Part shown: positions 37,596-51,810 of the stretch, in pieces
How positions within the stretch are numbered: the first letter of the stretch is position 1
Layout of the letters: the number at the start of each line of letters is the position of its first letter
Source: Mycobacterium helveticum
GTDB taxonomy: Bacteria > Actinomycetota > Actinomycetes > Mycobacteriales > Mycobacteriaceae
Length of the DNA stretch: 64,000 nt
Assembly (NCBI RefSeq): GCF_007714205.1
Contig: NZ_VMQU01000005.1
Location: 35,049-99,048 of the forward strand
Direction: 5' to 3'
Translations under genes and position numbers: made by a program
Notes under the pieces: model-generated
Database searches by the model: none
What the model was told of the DNA's origin: nothing
The model's input: the letters and a program-made list of their open reading frames with translations, nothing else

Positions 37596-37658
37596 CCGCA
37601 TTCCTCTTCCTCCGATGCCTCCGATGCCTCTGCAGGCCGTCCAGTCAGGAGTTCGCCA

Positions 37659-40496
37659 GTGCCAGACCACGCACCCTTCGCAACGCGCCACATCGGTCCC
37701 GACGGCCGGGCCGTCGCCGCCATGCTCGCGGTCATCGGTGTCGACTCGCTCGACGAGTTGGCCGCCCGGGCGGTGCCGAGCCGCATCCTCGACAAGCTCA
37801 CCGACAGCGGTGCCGCGCCCGGTCTCGACGGGTTGCCGTCGCCGGCCGGCGAGGCCGAGGCGCTGACCGAGCTGCGGGCGCTGGCCGACGCGAACACCGT
37901 GGCCGTGTCGATGATCGGGCAGGGCTACTACGACACGCTCACCCCACCGGTGTTGGTGCGCAACATCATGGAGAACCCGGCGTGGTACACCGCGTACACG
38001 CCGTATCAGCCCGAGATCAGTCAGGGCCGCCTGGAGGCGCTGCTGAACTTCCAGACGATGGTGGCCGACCTCACCGGGCTCGAGATCGCCAACGCGTCGA
38101 TGCTCGACGAGGGCACCGCGGCCGCCGAGGCGATGACGCTGATGCACCGCGCGGCCCGGGGCGCGTCGAACCGGCTGGCCGTCGACGTCGACGTCTTCAC
38201 CCAGACCGCCGCGGTGCTGACCACGCGGGCCCGGCCGCTGGGCATCGAGATCGTCACCGCCGACCTGCGCGAGGGATTGCCGGACGGCGAGTTCTTCGGG
38301 GTCCTCGCCCAGCTGCCCGGCGCCAGCGGCCGGATCACCGACTGGGCGGCCCTGGTGACGCAGGCCCACGACCGCGGGGCGCTGGCCGCCGTCGGCGCCG
38401 ACCTGCTGGCGTGCACGCTGATCACCCCGCCCGGCGAGATCGGCGCCGACGTGGCGTTCGGCAGCAGCCAAAGGTTCGGCGTCCCAATGGGATTCGGCGG
38501 ACCTCATGCCGGTTATCTCGCGGTGCACCCCCAGCATGCGCGCCAACTGCCGGGCCGGCTGGTCGGCGTGTCCGTCGACGACGACGGCACCCCGGCGTAC
38601 CGCCTGGCGCTGCAGACGCGCGAGCAGCACATCCGCCGCGACAAGGCGACCAGCAACATCTGCACCGCGCAGGTGCTGCTGGCGGTGATGGCCGCCATGT
38701 ACGCCGCCTACCACGGCGCCGAAGGGCTGACCGCGATCGCCCGCCGGGTGCACGGTCACGCCGAGGCGATCGCCGCCGGGCTGGGCGATGCGACCGTGCA
38801 CGACACGTACTTCGACACCGTCCTGGCCCGGGTGCCCGGACGCGCGGACGCCGTCGTCGCCACGGCGAAGGCCAAGGGCGTCAACCTGTGGCGCGTCGAC
38901 GCCGACCACGTGTCGGTGGCGTGCGACGAAGCAACCACAGCCGACCACGTGGCCGCGGTGCTGGAGGCGTTCGGGGCGTTGCCCGCCGAACCGGTGTCCG
39001 CCGATATCGCCACCCGCACATCGCAGTTCCTGACCCACCCGGCCTTCACGCAGCACCGGACCGAGACGGCGATGATGCGCTACCTGCGCACCCTGGCGGA
39101 CAAGGACATCGCCCTGGACCGCAGCATGATCCCGCTCGGCTCGTGCACGATGAAGCTCAATGCGGCCGCCGAGATGGAGCCGGTCACCTGGCCGGAATTC
39201 GCCCGCCAGCATCCGTTCGCCCCGGCCTCCGACACTCCGGGGCTGCGGCGCCTCATCGCCGACCTGGAGAGCTGGCTGGTGCAGATCACCGGGTACGACG
39301 CGGTCTCGCTGCAACCCAACGCCGGCTCGCAGGGCGAGTACGCCGGCTTGCTGGCGATCCGCGGCTACCACGCCAGCCGGGGCGAACCGCACCGCGACGT
39401 CTGCCTGATCCCGTCCAGCGCGCACGGCACCAACGCCGCGTCGGCGGCGCTGGCCGGCATGCGGGTGGTCGTGGTGGCCTGCCGCGACAAGGGTGGTCAG
39501 GCAGGTGACGTCGACCTGGACGACCTGCGCGCCAAGGTGGCCGAGCACGCCGACCGGCTGGCGGCGCTGATGATCACCTACCCCTCCACGCACGGGGTGT
39601 TCGAGCACGACGTCGCCGACATCTGCGCGGCCGTACACGACGCCGGCGGCCAGGTCTACATCGACGGCGCCAACCTCAACGCGCTCGTGGGACTGGCCCG
39701 GCCCGGCAGGTTCGGCGGCGACGTCAGCCACCTCAACCTGCACAAGACGTTCTGCATCCCGCACGGGGGCGGCGGCCCGGGCGTCGGGCCGGTGGCGGCG
39801 CGATCGCACCTCGCGCCGTTCCTGCCGGGGCACCCGTTCGCCCCCGAACTGCCCGGGGGCCACCCGGTGGCGTCGGCGCCCTACGGCTCGGCCTCGATCC
39901 TGCCGATCACCTGGGCCTACATCAGGATGATGGGCGCCGAAGGACTGCGCGCGGCCTCGCTGACCGCGATCGCCTCGGCCAACTACATCGCGCGGCGTCT
40001 CGACGAGTACTTCCCGGTGCTCTACACCGGCGAGAACGGCATGGTCGCCCACGAGTGCATCCTCGACCTGCGGGGCATCACCAAGGCGACCGGCGTGACC
40101 GTCGACGACGTCGCGAAGCGGCTGGCCGACTACGGTTTTCACGCGCCCACGATGAGCTTTCCGGTGGCCGGCACGCTGATGGTGGAACCCACCGAGAGCG
40201 AGACGCTGACCGAAGTCGACGCGTTCTGCGACGCGATGATCGCCATCCGACGCGAGATCGACCGGGTCGGCGCGGGGGAGTGGACTGTCGACGACAATCC
40301 GCTGCGGGGCGCACCGCACACGGCCGAGTGCCTGCTGGTGGCCAACTGGGACCACCCGTACACCCGGGAGGAGGCCGCCTACCCGCTCGGCAAGAACTTC
40401 CGGCCCAAGGTGTGGCCACCGGTGCGCCGCATCGACGGCGCCTACGGCGACCGCAACCTGGTCTGCTCGTGCCCGCCGGTGGAGTCGTTCGCCTAA
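37659..40496 (+). CDS. gcvB: Glycine dehydrogenase (decarboxylating), P protein
   Basis: A 945-residue fused P protein with both homologous halves. The PLP lysine is Lys696 in [18 protein letters not shown]; other landmarks are [14 protein letters not shown] at the start, [10 protein letters not shown], and [14 protein letters not shown]. It decarboxylates glycine and passes the aminomethyl group to GcvH. GTG start at 37659. The glycine riboswitch upstream makes it glycine-inducible. The next gene is on the opposite strand; Rv1833c, lipZ and Rv1835c of M. tuberculosis are absent. Confidence 0.96.
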   Translation: MPDHAPFATRHIGPDGRAVAAMLAVIGVDSLDELAARAVPSRILDKLTDSGAAPGLDGLPSPAGEAEALTELRALADANTVAVSMIGQGYYDTLTPPVLVRNIMENPAWYTAYTPYQPEISQGRLEALLNFQTMVADLTGLEIANASMLDEGTAAAEAMTLMHRAARGASNRLAVDVDVFTQTAAVLTTRARPLGIEIVTADLREGLPDGEFFGVLAQLPGASGRITDWAALVTQAHDRGALAAVGADLLACTLITPPGEIGADVAFGSSQRFGVPMGFGGPHAGYLAVHPQHARQLPGRLVGVSVDDDGTPAYRLALQTREQHIRRDKATSNICTAQVLLAVMAAMYAAYHGAEGLTAIARRVHGHAEAIAAGLGDATVHDTYFDTVLARVPGRADAVVATAKAKGVNLWRVDADHVSVACDEATTADHVAAVLEAFGALPAEPVSADIATRTSQFLTHPAFTQHRTETAMMRYLRTLADKDIALDRSMIPLGSCTMKLNAAAEMEPVTWPEFARQHPFAPASDTPGLRRLIADLESWLVQITGYDAVSLQPNAGSQGEYAGLLAIRGYHASRGEPHRDVCLIPSSAHGTNAASAALAGMRVVVVACRDKGGQAGDVDLDDLRAKVAEHADRLAALMITYPSTHGVFEHDVADICAAVHDAGGQVYIDGANLNALVGLARPGRFGGDVSHLNLHKTFCIPHGGGGPGVGPVAARSHLAPFLPGHPFAPELPGGHPVASAPYGSASILPITWAYIRMMGAEGLRAASLTAIASANYIARRLDEYFPVLYTGENGMVAHECILDLRGITKATGVTVDDVAKRLADYGFHAPTMSFPVAGTLMVEPTESETLTEVDAFCDAMIAIRREIDRVGAGEWTVDDNPLRGAPHTAECLLVANWDHPYTREEAAYPLGKNFRPKVWPPVRRIDGAYGDRNLVCSCPPVESFA

Positions 40497-40514
40497 CCCG
40501 GCGACGAGGCCGGC

Positions 40515-42605
40515 TCAGCCCAAGAACGTGTTGACCGCGGCGGCGAGGTCGGGGGAGGCCGACGTCGCCAGGTTCTGGTAGCCGCCACCGCTGAGCCGGG
40601 CGACGGCCTCCCAGGTCGCGCGGTCCGGGTCGGCGCCGAAGTCGATGACGTTGACCGCGATGGGCCTGGCCGGATCGGCGCCGGTGCGGATGAATTCCTG
40701 CAGCCCGGCACCGTCGAGCGTCTGGTCGGTGTGCGGCCCGGCGGTGATGACCAGGATCGAGTTCGTCTGGCCGACAAGGTAGTTGGCCTGCCTCTGCTGG
40801 TAGAGCATGCGCAGGGTCGTGAACGACACCGCACCCCCCGGCGAGGAGTACTGCTTGTCCAGCGCGGCCAGCAGCGCCGCCGTCCGCGGCCGGCCGTCGA
40901 CCGGGTCGGACAGCGGGCCGGTCGTCACCTCGGCGCGGCCCTCGTGGCCGTCGAAGGTCCAGAGCCCCAGGACATCGGAGGGCGGCAGCGACGTGATCTT
41001 GCCCGTGAGCGCCGCGATGACGTTGGCCAGCCGGGTCTTGCCGCCGTCGTCGGCGGGCATCGACTGGTCGAGCATGATCGTCGCGGCCAGCCCGTTGGAC
41101 GGTGCGGCCATCGCCTCGGCCAGCGTGGCGCGCAGCCCGTCATCAACCAGCGACAGGGCGGCCGGAAGCGCGGGGAAGCTCGTCACCGGGCTGCTCGGCG
41201 GCTTGACGCCGTTGACCCGGAACCCGGCCGCGGCCAGCTTCTCGAGTTGCTCGGGCTTGCGCATGAAGTGGGCGAACTCGCTGCCCGCGGCAACCTGCTC
41301 CTGTGTCAGCCACTCGCCGCTGAGCAGCACCGTGGGATAGTCGGCGACCGGCGGCGGCCCGGGCGGCAGCCAGGCGCCCAGCTTGCCCTTGGCATCCGGC
41401 AGCGACTCGCCGCGCCGGAACACCTGCTGTTCGGTGGTGATCACCGCGTGCACCGGCGCGGACGCGGCGTCACCGGCGCCCAGCAGCGCGTTCATCGCCT
41501 CCACCACCGAGTTGTCCGCCAGTTTGGGCTGGGAGCCAACCAGTGTGTGGACCGCGCCGATCCCCTGGGTGGCCGGGGCACCGGCAGGCGCCGAGGCGAC
41601 CGCGACCGCCTCTCCGGCCAGGAACGAGGCGTCACCGTTGCCGCTCGTCGGCAACGCCAGCCGCAGCGACCCCCAGCCCGGCAGCTTCAGCCCGTCCAGG
41701 GCGTTCGGGTCGGTCTGCAGGCCGGGCAGCGCGGCCCAGGTCTGGTTGCCCAGGGCCTGCTCGAGTTCGGGACGGACGGCGACCACCACCGGCGACGTGA
41801 CCAGCGACCGGCTGTCGCTGATCGTCTTCGGGCCCGTGGCCGCGGCGAGCCGCGCCACGGACACCGAGCTACCCGGGAGCCACAGCGCCGGCCGCTCGCC
41901 CAAATCGGCCGGCCACTGGCCGATGAAGCCGGTGAGGACGGCGTCGCCGTTGGCCGCCTTGATCTTCACCACCATGCAGTGGTCACCGACCGGACCGGCC
42001 GACGAGTTGTAGCTATCCGCCAGCTGCTGCACCGGATCGGCGATCGACGGGTCGACGATGACCGCGACGTCCTCCTTGCCGCCCACGCAGCGGACCGCGG
42101 CGCGGTGCGAGCGGTTGGACAACGCGTCGCCGAAGAAGCTCCACAGGATCACCGTCCCGACGACCAGGATGACGGCCACGAGCGCGACGATCACGCCGAC
42201 GCTGACGCCCCGGCGCCCGCCGACGCTGCGGTGGCCGCCGCGCCAGTCGCCGAGGCCCCGGTGCCCGCCCCGGAACACCGACGGTGCCGGGCCGCGCGGC
42301 CCGGCGCCGTCCTCATCCGCAGGGCGCGGCGCGAACTCCGGATACTCGTCGGGCGTGCCCGCGCCGAACGCGCCGTCGGCCGGGTAGCGATCTTCGGCGT
42401 CGGGCAAGTCGTCCTCGTCGGCGCCGGCCTCCGCCGCCGCCTCGCCGCCGGGCTCGCGCGGCGAGAACTCCGGCGTGGGGTGGCCGAGGCCGCCCCAGGG
42501 GTCGGTCGTCCACGGCCCGCCCGTCGCGAACCCGTCGCCCGGGCCGGGCTCGCCGGAGGGTTGGTCGACGGGTTCGTCGGGGCCGGGCCTGCTGTGCCTA
42601 CCCAT
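40515..42605 (-). CDS. Membrane-anchored VWA-domain / substrate-binding-like protein (Rv1836c-like)
   Basis: A 696-residue protein. A long acidic, proline-rich cytosolic part (~1-125) leads into one transmembrane helix (~133-158, GVSVGVIVALVAVILVVGTV). A periplasmic region resembling extracellular solute-binding proteins (VAVIVDPSIADPVQQLADSY, KTISDSRSLVTSPVVVAVRP) follows, then a C-terminal von Willebrand factor A domain (~500-696). Its metal site is altered (MLDQSMPADD: Asp-x-Ser present, third Ser replaced by Pro). Function unknown. It is probably co-directional with but separate from glcB. Confidence 0.88.
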   Translation of the reverse strand: MGRHSRPGPDEPVDQPSGEPGPGDGFATGGPWTTDPWGGLGHPTPEFSPREPGGEAAAEAGADEDDLPDAEDRYPADGAFGAGTPDEYPEFAPRPADEDGAGPRGPAPSVFRGGHRGLGDWRGGHRSVGGRRGVSVGVIVALVAVILVVGTVILWSFFGDALSNRSHRAAVRCVGGKEDVAVIVDPSIADPVQQLADSYNSSAGPVGDHCMVVKIKAANGDAVLTGFIGQWPADLGERPALWLPGSSVSVARLAAATGPKTISDSRSLVTSPVVVAVRPELEQALGNQTWAALPGLQTDPNALDGLKLPGWGSLRLALPTSGNGDASFLAGEAVAVASAPAGAPATQGIGAVHTLVGSQPKLADNSVVEAMNALLGAGDAASAPVHAVITTEQQVFRRGESLPDAKGKLGAWLPPGPPPVADYPTVLLSGEWLTQEQVAAGSEFAHFMRKPEQLEKLAAAGFRVNGVKPPSSPVTSFPALPAALSLVDDGLRATLAEAMAAPSNGLAATIMLDQSMPADDGGKTRLANVIAALTGKITSLPPSDVLGLWTFDGHEGRAEVTTGPLSDPVDGRPRTAALLAALDKQYSSPGGAVSFTTLRMLYQQRQANYLVGQTNSILVITAGPHTDQTLDGAGLQEFIRTGADPARPIAVNVIDFGADPDRATWEAVARLSGGGYQNLATSASPDLAAAVNTFLG

Positions 42606-42682
42606 ACCGGCGTCCGCCGCCTTTCCGTCGACTGGTCACGTGGGTCATCGCATGGGGCGCCCGGTCTCGGGCAACGGCGATT

Positions 42683-44869
42683 TTACTGCGCGTCGCGGGC
42701 CTTGAGCTCCCGCCGGCGCCGATGCAGGATCGGCTCGGTGTAGCCGTTGGGCTGCTGCGCGCCCGACAGGATCAGGTCCTGGGCGGCCAGGAATGCGATG
42801 CTGTCATCGAAGTGGGGCGCCATGGGCCGGTAAGCCTTGTCGCCGGCGTTCTGCTGGTCGACCAGCGGGGCCATCCGCTCCAGCCCGGCCCGGACGTCCT
42901 CGCTGGTGATGATGCCGTGACGCAACCAGTTCGCGAGCAACTGACTGGCAATCCGCAGGGTGGCGCGGTCCTCCATGAGGTCCACGTTGTGGATGTCGGG
43001 CACCTTCGAGGACCCGACTCCCTGGTCGATCCAGCGCACCACGTAGCCGAGGATGCCCTGGCAGTTGTTGTCCACCTCCTCGCGGATCTCCTCGGGAGCC
43101 CAGGCGAGTTCCTTGGACAGCGGGATGGTCAGCAGCTGGTCGACGGTGGCGCGCCGCTTGCCCGCCAGTTCCCGCTGCACCGCCGCCACGTCGACCTTGT
43201 GGTAGTGCATCGCGTGCAGCGTCGCCGCCGTCGGCGAGGGCACCCAGGCGGTGCTGGCACCGGCGCGGGGCTGGGCGATCTTCTGCTCGACCATGTCGGC
43301 CATGAGCTCCGTCATCGTCCACATGCCCTTGCCGATCTGGGCGTGGCCTTCGAAGCCCGCCGCCAGGCCGACGTCGACGTTGTTGTCCTCGTAGGCCAGG
43401 ATCCACGGCTGACTCTTCATGGTGCCCTTGCGCACCATGGGGCCGGCCTCCATCGACGTGTGGATCTCGTCCCCGGTGCGGTCCAGGAAGCCGGTGTTGA
43501 TGAACACGACCCGGTCGGCGACGGCCTTGATGCACGCCTTCAGGTTCAGCGTCGTGCGCCGCTCCTCGTCCATCACGCCGACCTTGAGGGTCTTCTGCGG
43601 CAGCCCGAGCACCTCCTCGACCCGGCTGAACAGCTCGGCGGTGAAGGCGACCTCATCGGGGCCGTGCATCTTGGGCTTGACGATGTAGACCGAGCCGGTG
43701 CGGCTGTTGACCAGCGCGCCGTGGGAGTCGCCGGCCGTCAGTCCGTGGACCGCGCACAGCCCGGTGAACAACGCGTCCTGGATGCCCTCGAAAACCTCGT
43801 TACCGTCCGCGTCGACGATCGCGTCGTTGGTCATCAGGTGGCCGACGTTGCGCACGAACATCAGGCTGCGGCCCGGCAGGGTGAGCTCGCCGCCGTCGGG
43901 GGTGGTGTAGCTGCGGTCCTGGTTGAGGACGCGGGTGAACGTCTTGCCGTCTTTGCTCACCTCGGCGGCCAGGTCGCCCTTGTTCAGGCCCAGCCAGTTG
44001 CGGTAAGCGCCGACCTTGTCGTCGGCGTCGACGGCGGACACGGCGTCCTCGAAGTCGATGATCGTGGTGACCGCCGACTCCAGCACCACGTCCTTGACGC
44101 CGGCGGCGTCGGTCTTGCCGATCGGCGACTCCGGGTCGATCTGGATCTCGACGTGCAGGCCGTTGTTGACCAGCAGCACCGACCAGTTGGGGGAGCCCAG
44201 CTCGCCGCTGTATCCGACGAACTTCTCCGGGCTCGCCAATCCGGTGGACTCCGAACCGAGGTCGATCCGCAGCCGGCCGTCGGCGATGCTCAGCCCCGTC
44301 GCGTCCGTCCACGAGCCCGACGCCAGGGGCGCCGCCTCGTCCAGGAACTTGCGCGCGTAGGCGATCACCTTGTCGCCGCGGACCCTGTTGTAGCTGCTGC
44401 CCTGCTCGGCGCCGTCGCTCTCCGGGATGACGTCGGTGCCGTACAGGGCGTCGTAGAGGGAACCCCAGCGGGCGTTGGCCGCGTTGAGCGCGAACCGGGC
44501 GTTGGTCACCGGGACCACGAGCTGCGGCCCGGCCGTCGTGGTGATCTCGGGGTCGACGTTGGCGGTGGTGATGGTGAAGTCGTCGGGTTCCGGCAGCAGG
44601 TAGCCGATCTCGGTGAGGAACTCGCGGTAGGCGTCCGGGTCGAGGGGCTGGATGACGCGTTGCCGGTGCCACTTGTCGATCTGGGCCTGCAGCTCGTCGC
44701 GGCGGACGAGCAGGTCCCGGTTCCGCGGGCTGAGGTCGGTGACGACCTTGTCGACGCCCGCCCAGAAGCTGTCCGGGTCGATGTCGGTGCCAGGCAGGGC
44801 CTCGTTGTTCACGAAGTCGTAGAGCACTCGGGCGACCCGCAAGTTCCCCACCGACACGCGATCAGTCAT
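42683..44869 (-). CDS. glcB: Malate synthase G
   Basis: A 728-residue enzyme that condenses glyoxylate with acetyl-CoA in the glyoxylate shunt, important for growth on fatty acids. Motifs include [35 protein letters not shown] (Arg/Glu of the Mg2+ site), [18 protein letters not shown] and [20 protein letters not shown]. The start [15 protein letters not shown] at 44869 has RBS GGAGAGA; a longer frame adds 10 residues without RBS. VapBC13, upstream in M. tuberculosis, is missing. Confidence 0.96.
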   Translation of the reverse strand: MTDRVSVGNLRVARVLYDFVNNEALPGTDIDPDSFWAGVDKVVTDLSPRNRDLLVRRDELQAQIDKWHRQRVIQPLDPDAYREFLTEIGYLLPEPDDFTITTANVDPEITTTAGPQLVVPVTNARFALNAANARWGSLYDALYGTDVIPESDGAEQGSSYNRVRGDKVIAYARKFLDEAAPLASGSWTDATGLSIADGRLRIDLGSESTGLASPEKFVGYSGELGSPNWSVLLVNNGLHVEIQIDPESPIGKTDAAGVKDVVLESAVTTIIDFEDAVSAVDADDKVGAYRNWLGLNKGDLAAEVSKDGKTFTRVLNQDRSYTTPDGGELTLPGRSLMFVRNVGHLMTNDAIVDADGNEVFEGIQDALFTGLCAVHGLTAGDSHGALVNSRTGSVYIVKPKMHGPDEVAFTAELFSRVEEVLGLPQKTLKVGVMDEERRTTLNLKACIKAVADRVVFINTGFLDRTGDEIHTSMEAGPMVRKGTMKSQPWILAYEDNNVDVGLAAGFEGHAQIGKGMWTMTELMADMVEQKIAQPRAGASTAWVPSPTAATLHAMHYHKVDVAAVQRELAGKRRATVDQLLTIPLSKELAWAPEEIREEVDNNCQGILGYVVRWIDQGVGSSKVPDIHNVDLMEDRATLRIASQLLANWLRHGIITSEDVRAGLERMAPLVDQQNAGDKAYRPMAPHFDDSIAFLAAQDLILSGAQQPNGYTEPILHRRRRELKARDAQ

Positions 44870-45181
44870 TTCTCTCCTCCGTAACGGGCCTGCTCGCACC
44901 TCCGGCCCTCAGCTGGCAATGGCGTCAGCCTACCGACAAGCAGCCTGACGATCGTTCTCCGGCCGACCCGCAGCAGCAGGTCACGCCCCGCTGACCGCCT
45001 CGCCGATGACACCGCGGCGGGCGTCGAGCACCGCTCGACGGCAACGCTCGCACCGCGGCGCGGAAACCTCGGCCCTCCAGCACGTTTCTTCACTGGCAGC
45101 CGTAGCGATCATACGGGTCCGGACCGGTCTACCCGCCGGCCACTCCCACCGCGCCGGCAGGGGCCCCGCCGAGGCTTCCCG
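44870..45181. other. Intergenic region upstream of glcB
   Basis: About 310 bases without a supported gene. It must contain the glcB promoter (minus strand), but no clear -35/-10 pair stands out. M. tuberculosis has vapBC13 and PE_PGRS34 in this interval; no trace of either is visible. Confidence 0.45.
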
Positions 45182-46230
45182 CTACGCCTCGTTCATGGCG
45201 CCGACCAGGTCTTCGACCAGATCTTCCATGGCCACCATGCCGATCACCCCGCCGGCGCCGGAGCCGTCGGCGCCGGTCACCAGGGCCAGGTGGCTGTTGC
45301 TGCGGCGCATCCGGGACAGGGCGTCGGCCAGCGGCAACGAGGCGGGCACCCGCGGCAGCGGCCGCACCACCGCCAGGTCGATCGCGGTCCCGGGATCGCC
45401 GCCGAGGGTGAGCACGTCCTTGATGTGCAGGTAGCCGATGAAGTGGCCGTCGGGGCCCGCGACCGGGTACCGGGAGTACCCCGTCTCGGCCAGGGCCTGT
45501 TCGACGCTGCCGACGGTGGGCCCGGAGCCCGTGGCGGCCACCGGCACCGCCCGGATCGCGCCCAGCGGAACGACCACGTCCCCGACCACCCGGGTACGCA
45601 CCTGCAGCGCCCGGGTCAGCCGGGAGTGCTCCTCGGGATCCAGCAGCCCTTCCGAGACGGACTCGGCGATCATCTCGCTGAGCTCCACGGTGCTGACCGC
45701 GATCTCGAGTTCGTCCTTCGGCTCGACGCCCAGCATCCGCAGGACGGCGTTGGCGCAGCGGTTGTAGAACGCGATGAACGGCCGGGCGATCCGCACGTAG
45801 GCCAGGTACGGCGGGACCAACAGCATGGCCGTGCGCTCCGGACCGGCCAGTGCGATGTTCTTCGGCACCATCTCGCCGAGCAGCACGTGCAGCGTCACCA
45901 CGATCGCCAGCGCGATGGCGAACGCCACGGTGTGCAACGCCGTCGGGGGCAGACCGGTCAGCCCGAAGCCCGTCGCCAGCAGGTCGAACACCGCCGGCTC
46001 GCCGATCCGGCCGAGCAGCAGCGAGGCGGCCGTGACGCCCAACTGGGCGCCGGCCAGCATCGACGGCAGCTGCTCACCGGCGCGGATCACGGTGACCGCC
46101 CTGGTCCTGCCCTGCTCGGTCAGCGCCTCGAGGCGGTCGCGGCGCACCGAGATCAGCGAGAACTCCGCCCCGACGAAAAAGGCGTTCACCCCGATCAGCA
46201 GGACCGCCAGCAGCAGTCTCATCGTCTCGC

Positions 46231-46234
<4 letters not shown>
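45182..46234 (-). CDS. CNNM/DUF21 and CBS domain membrane protein (Rv1841c-like)
   Basis: A 350-residue protein. The N-terminal DUF21/CNNM membrane domain (~1-200; [40 protein letters not shown]) is followed by a CBS pair (~210-350; [40 protein letters not shown]). It lacks the C-terminal CorC/HlyC domain of its upstream partner. The family is linked to Mg2+/Co2+ efflux or resistance. Its ATG overlaps the stop of the partner gene (ATGA), so the two are made together and may form a heterodimer. Confidence 0.9.
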
Positions 46235-47598
<1,364 letters not shown>

Positions 47599-47769
47599 GG
47601 TGTTCCCGGTGTCCCCGGGAACGTCGCGGGCGGCGGCTTCACCCGCGGGTAAGCGGCCTTGAGGCGTGCCTGCGGCACGTCATCCCCTTCGCTCGATGCC
47701 GCGCGGCGGTTTGCTGCGGGCGGGAATCACAGGAATTGCCATGGTAGCGAACGTCCCGCCCCGCCCGGG

Positions 47770-49230
<1,461 letters not shown>

Positions 49231-49277
49231 TCACCGTCGCCCCACTTCGTCACGCGATCCGTCCGGCCCGGTACGGG

Positions 49278-50741
49278 CTAGGCGGGTACCTCGGTGCGGT
49301 CGCCGCTCCACAGTGTGTGGAACTTGCCCGGCTCGTCGATCCGCCCGTAGGTGTGGGCGCCGAAGAAGTCGCGCAGACCCTGGGTCAGCGCGGCCGGCAG
49401 CCGCTCGGCGCGCAGCGCGTCGTAGTACGACAGCGCCGACGCGAAGCCCGGAATCGGGATACCCAGCCGGGTGGCGCTCACCACGACGCGGCGCCACCCG
49501 TCGATTGCCGCTTCGATCGCGCTGCGGAAGTAGGGGGCCACGATCAGGGTGGGCAGGTCGGGCTCGGCGTCGAACGCCTCCTTGATGCGGTTGAGGAACT
49601 TCGCCCGGATGATGCAGCCGCCGCGCCAGATGGTCGCCAGGTCGCCGGGGGCGATGTCCCAGTCGTATTCGGTGCTGCCGGCCTGGATCTGGTTGAAGCC
49701 CTGCGCGTAGGCGATGATCTTCGACGCGTACAGGGCCTGCCGGATGTCTTCGACGAATTGCTCTGCATCGGACGGCTTTGCGCCCAGCTCGCCGGAGGCC
49801 AGCCCGATGGTGGCCGTGCGCTGGGTCACCGAACCCGACAGCGCCCGGGCGAACACGGCCTCGGCGATGCCGGTGACCGGGACCCCGAGATCCAGCGCCG
49901 ACTTCACCGTCCAGCGTCCGGTGCCCTTCTGCTCGGCCTCGTCCAGGATGACGTCGACGAGCGGCTTGCCGGTCTTGGCGTCCGTCTGGCGCAACACCTG
50001 CGCGGTGATCTCGACCAGGTAACTGTCCAGCTCGCCGGAGTTCCACTCGTCGAACACGTCGGCGATCTGAGCGGCGTTCTTGCCGAGCCCGTCGCGCAGC
50101 AGCTGGTAGGCCTCGCCGATCAGCTGCATGTCGGAGTACTCGATGCCGTTGTGCACCATCTTGACGAAGTGACCGGCGCCGTCGGGGCCGATGTGGGTGC
50201 AGCACGGGACGCCGTCGACGTGCGCGGAGATCTCCTCGAGCAGCGGGCCCAGGGATTTGTACGACTCGGCCGGACCGCCCGGCATGATCGACGGACCGTT
50301 GAGCGCGCCCTCCTCGCCGCCGGAGATGCCGGCGCCGACGAAGTGCAGGCCGCGCTCCCGCATCGCCTTCTCGCGGCGGATGGTGTCGGTGTAGAGGGCG
50401 TTGCCCCCGTCGATGATGATGTCGCCGTGCTCCATGGCGTCGGCGAGCTCGTTGATGACCGCGTCGGTCGCCTCGCCGGCCTTGACCATGATGAGCACCC
50501 GGCGTGGCTTCTCCAGCGCGTCCAGGAATTCCGGGATGGTCTGGCAGCGCACGAATTCGCCGTCGCCGCCGTGCTCGGCGAGCAGCGCGTCGGTCTTGGC
50601 GACCGACCGGTTGTGCAGCGCCACCGTGTAGCCGTGACGGGCGAAGTTGCGCGCGATGTTCGAGCCCATCACGGCAAGGCCGGTGACGCCGATCTGCGCG
50701 GTACCGGTCGTGGAATTCGGATTGGCATCCGACGAACTCAT
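49278..50741 (-). CDS. gnd1: 6-phosphogluconate dehydrogenase
   Basis: A 487-residue decarboxylating dehydrogenase of the pentose phosphate pathway, giving ribulose 5-phosphate and NADPH. It has the Rossmann motif IGVTGLAVMGSNIARNFARH, substrate motifs GAGISGGEEGALNGPSIMPG and KMVHNGIEYSDMQLIGEAYQ, and the C-terminal tail GAHTYGRIDEPGKFHTLW. The start MSSSDANPN at 50741 was chosen by alignment with Rv1844c; an in-frame extension to 50882 is not supported. Confidence 0.95.
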   Translation of the reverse strand: MSSSDANPNSTTGTAQIGVTGLAVMGSNIARNFARHGYTVALHNRSVAKTDALLAEHGGDGEFVRCQTIPEFLDALEKPRRVLIMVKAGEATDAVINELADAMEHGDIIIDGGNALYTDTIRREKAMRERGLHFVGAGISGGEEGALNGPSIMPGGPAESYKSLGPLLEEISAHVDGVPCCTHIGPDGAGHFVKMVHNGIEYSDMQLIGEAYQLLRDGLGKNAAQIADVFDEWNSGELDSYLVEITAQVLRQTDAKTGKPLVDVILDEAEQKGTGRWTVKSALDLGVPVTGIAEAVFARALSGSVTQRTATIGLASGELGAKPSDAEQFVEDIRQALYASKIIAYAQGFNQIQAGSTEYDWDIAPGDLATIWRGGCIIRAKFLNRIKEAFDAEPDLPTLIVAPYFRSAIEAAIDGWRRVVVSATRLGIPIPGFASALSYYDALRAERLPAALTQGLRDFFGAHTYGRIDEPGKFHTLWSGDRTEVPA

Positions 50742-50845
50742 GTCTTCGCGCCTCTCAGTTTGGAGAACTTCTGTTGCAAGCCTTTCCGACACACTGTGGC
50801 ACAGCGGCGTATCGGCGCTCCGGGGAGTTTCGGTTTGGCCGCCCG

Positions 50846-51796
50846 CTACAGATCGAACAGTCGCCGCAGTTCGGTGAGCCACGGCACGGCCAGGGCGACG
50901 GTGGGAACCACCAGGATGGCGGCCGCGGCCAGGTAGGCGACCGCCGACAAGGTCAGGCTGTTGCCGCGCCCCGCCAGCCGGCGCACCCGCACCACCGTGC
51001 TCGGCCCGCCGACGGCCAGCGCGCCCGAGGGCGCCCGCCCCGACGCGCAGGCGACAAGCGCCCGGGCCAGGGGAGCGCGCCCGGCGGCGCGCACCGCGGC
51101 GTCGTCGGCCAGCAGTTCGACGAGCAGCGCCACCGCGCGCAGCGCGCTGGAGCTCCGCACGAGCCGGGGAAAGGCGGCGTGCACGGCGGTGAACGCCTCG
51201 AGCACCAGATCGTGGCGGGCCCGAAGGTGCGCCCGCTCGTGGGTGAGCACGGCCGCGACCTCGTCACCGGTGAGCGCGGTCAGCGCCCCTTCGCTGACGA
51301 CCACGCGGCTGCGCACTCCGGGCAGGCAGTAGGCCAGCGGCTGCGCCACCCCCAGCACGCGCAGGTCGCGGGTCCGCGCGCACGGCTGGACGCGGGCGGC
51401 GTCGTGGTCGACCCCGACGAGGTCGACCACCATCCGGTGGTGCGCCCGCCGGCGCCGGTTGGGGATCACGACGCGCACCACGGCGACCGTCAACCGGGCA
51501 CCCACCAGCACGGTCAGCGCGAAGGCGGCGATGCACGCCGTCCACAGCGGCCAGCCCAGCGTGCCCTCGGCTGCGACGACGCCGGCCGTGGGCCGCCCGT
51601 CGGGACCGGGCATGAGCAGCCGGCTGGCGATCGCGATGCCCGCACTGAAGGTGGAGAGGACCGCGGCCAGGGCGATGGCCTGCCACAACACCATCGCCGC
51701 CCGCGGGGCGCGCAACGGCCACGTCGCGCGTGCCAGGACGGCGGGCGCCGGACCGACCAGCAGCACCGCGAGCAGAGTGAAGGCCAGCGCGGACAC
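50846..51796 (-). CDS. M56 (BlaR1/MecR-type) membrane metalloprotease (Rv1845c-like)
   Basis: A 316-residue protein with four hydrophobic segments and a zinc protease motif HERAH (AVLTHERAHLRARHDLVLEA) followed by ELLADDAAVR. It lacks the extracellular beta-lactam-sensor domain of BlaR1. In M. tuberculosis the pair Rv1846c/Rv1845c controls blaC and other genes, the protease probably cutting BlaI on signal. GTG start 14 bases after the blaI stop, same operon. Confidence 0.88.
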   Translation of the reverse strand: MSALAFTLLAVLLVGPAPAVLARATWPLRAPRAAMVLWQAIALAAVLSTFSAGIAIASRLLMPGPDGRPTAGVVAAEGTLGWPLWTACIAAFALTVLVGARLTVAVVRVVIPNRRRRAHHRMVVDLVGVDHDAARVQPCARTRDLRVLGVAQPLAYCLPGVRSRVVVSEGALTALTGDEVAAVLTHERAHLRARHDLVLEAFTAVHAAFPRLVRSSSALRAVALLVELLADDAAVRAAGRAPLARALVACASGRAPSGALAVGGPSTVVRVRRLAGRGNSLTLSAVAYLAAAAILVVPTVALAVPWLTELRRLFDL

Positions 51797-51810
51797 GCTG
51801 CCAGTCTCCC

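Noticed and set aside
37393..37866. Plus-strand frame across the gcvB leader
   Set aside because: It covers the glycine riboswitch and the gcvB start in another frame, so the open frame is incidental.
37557..40355. 932-codon minus-strand frame opposite gcvB
   Set aside because: Shadow of gcvB: same codon periodicity, no start signal, no recognisable motif.
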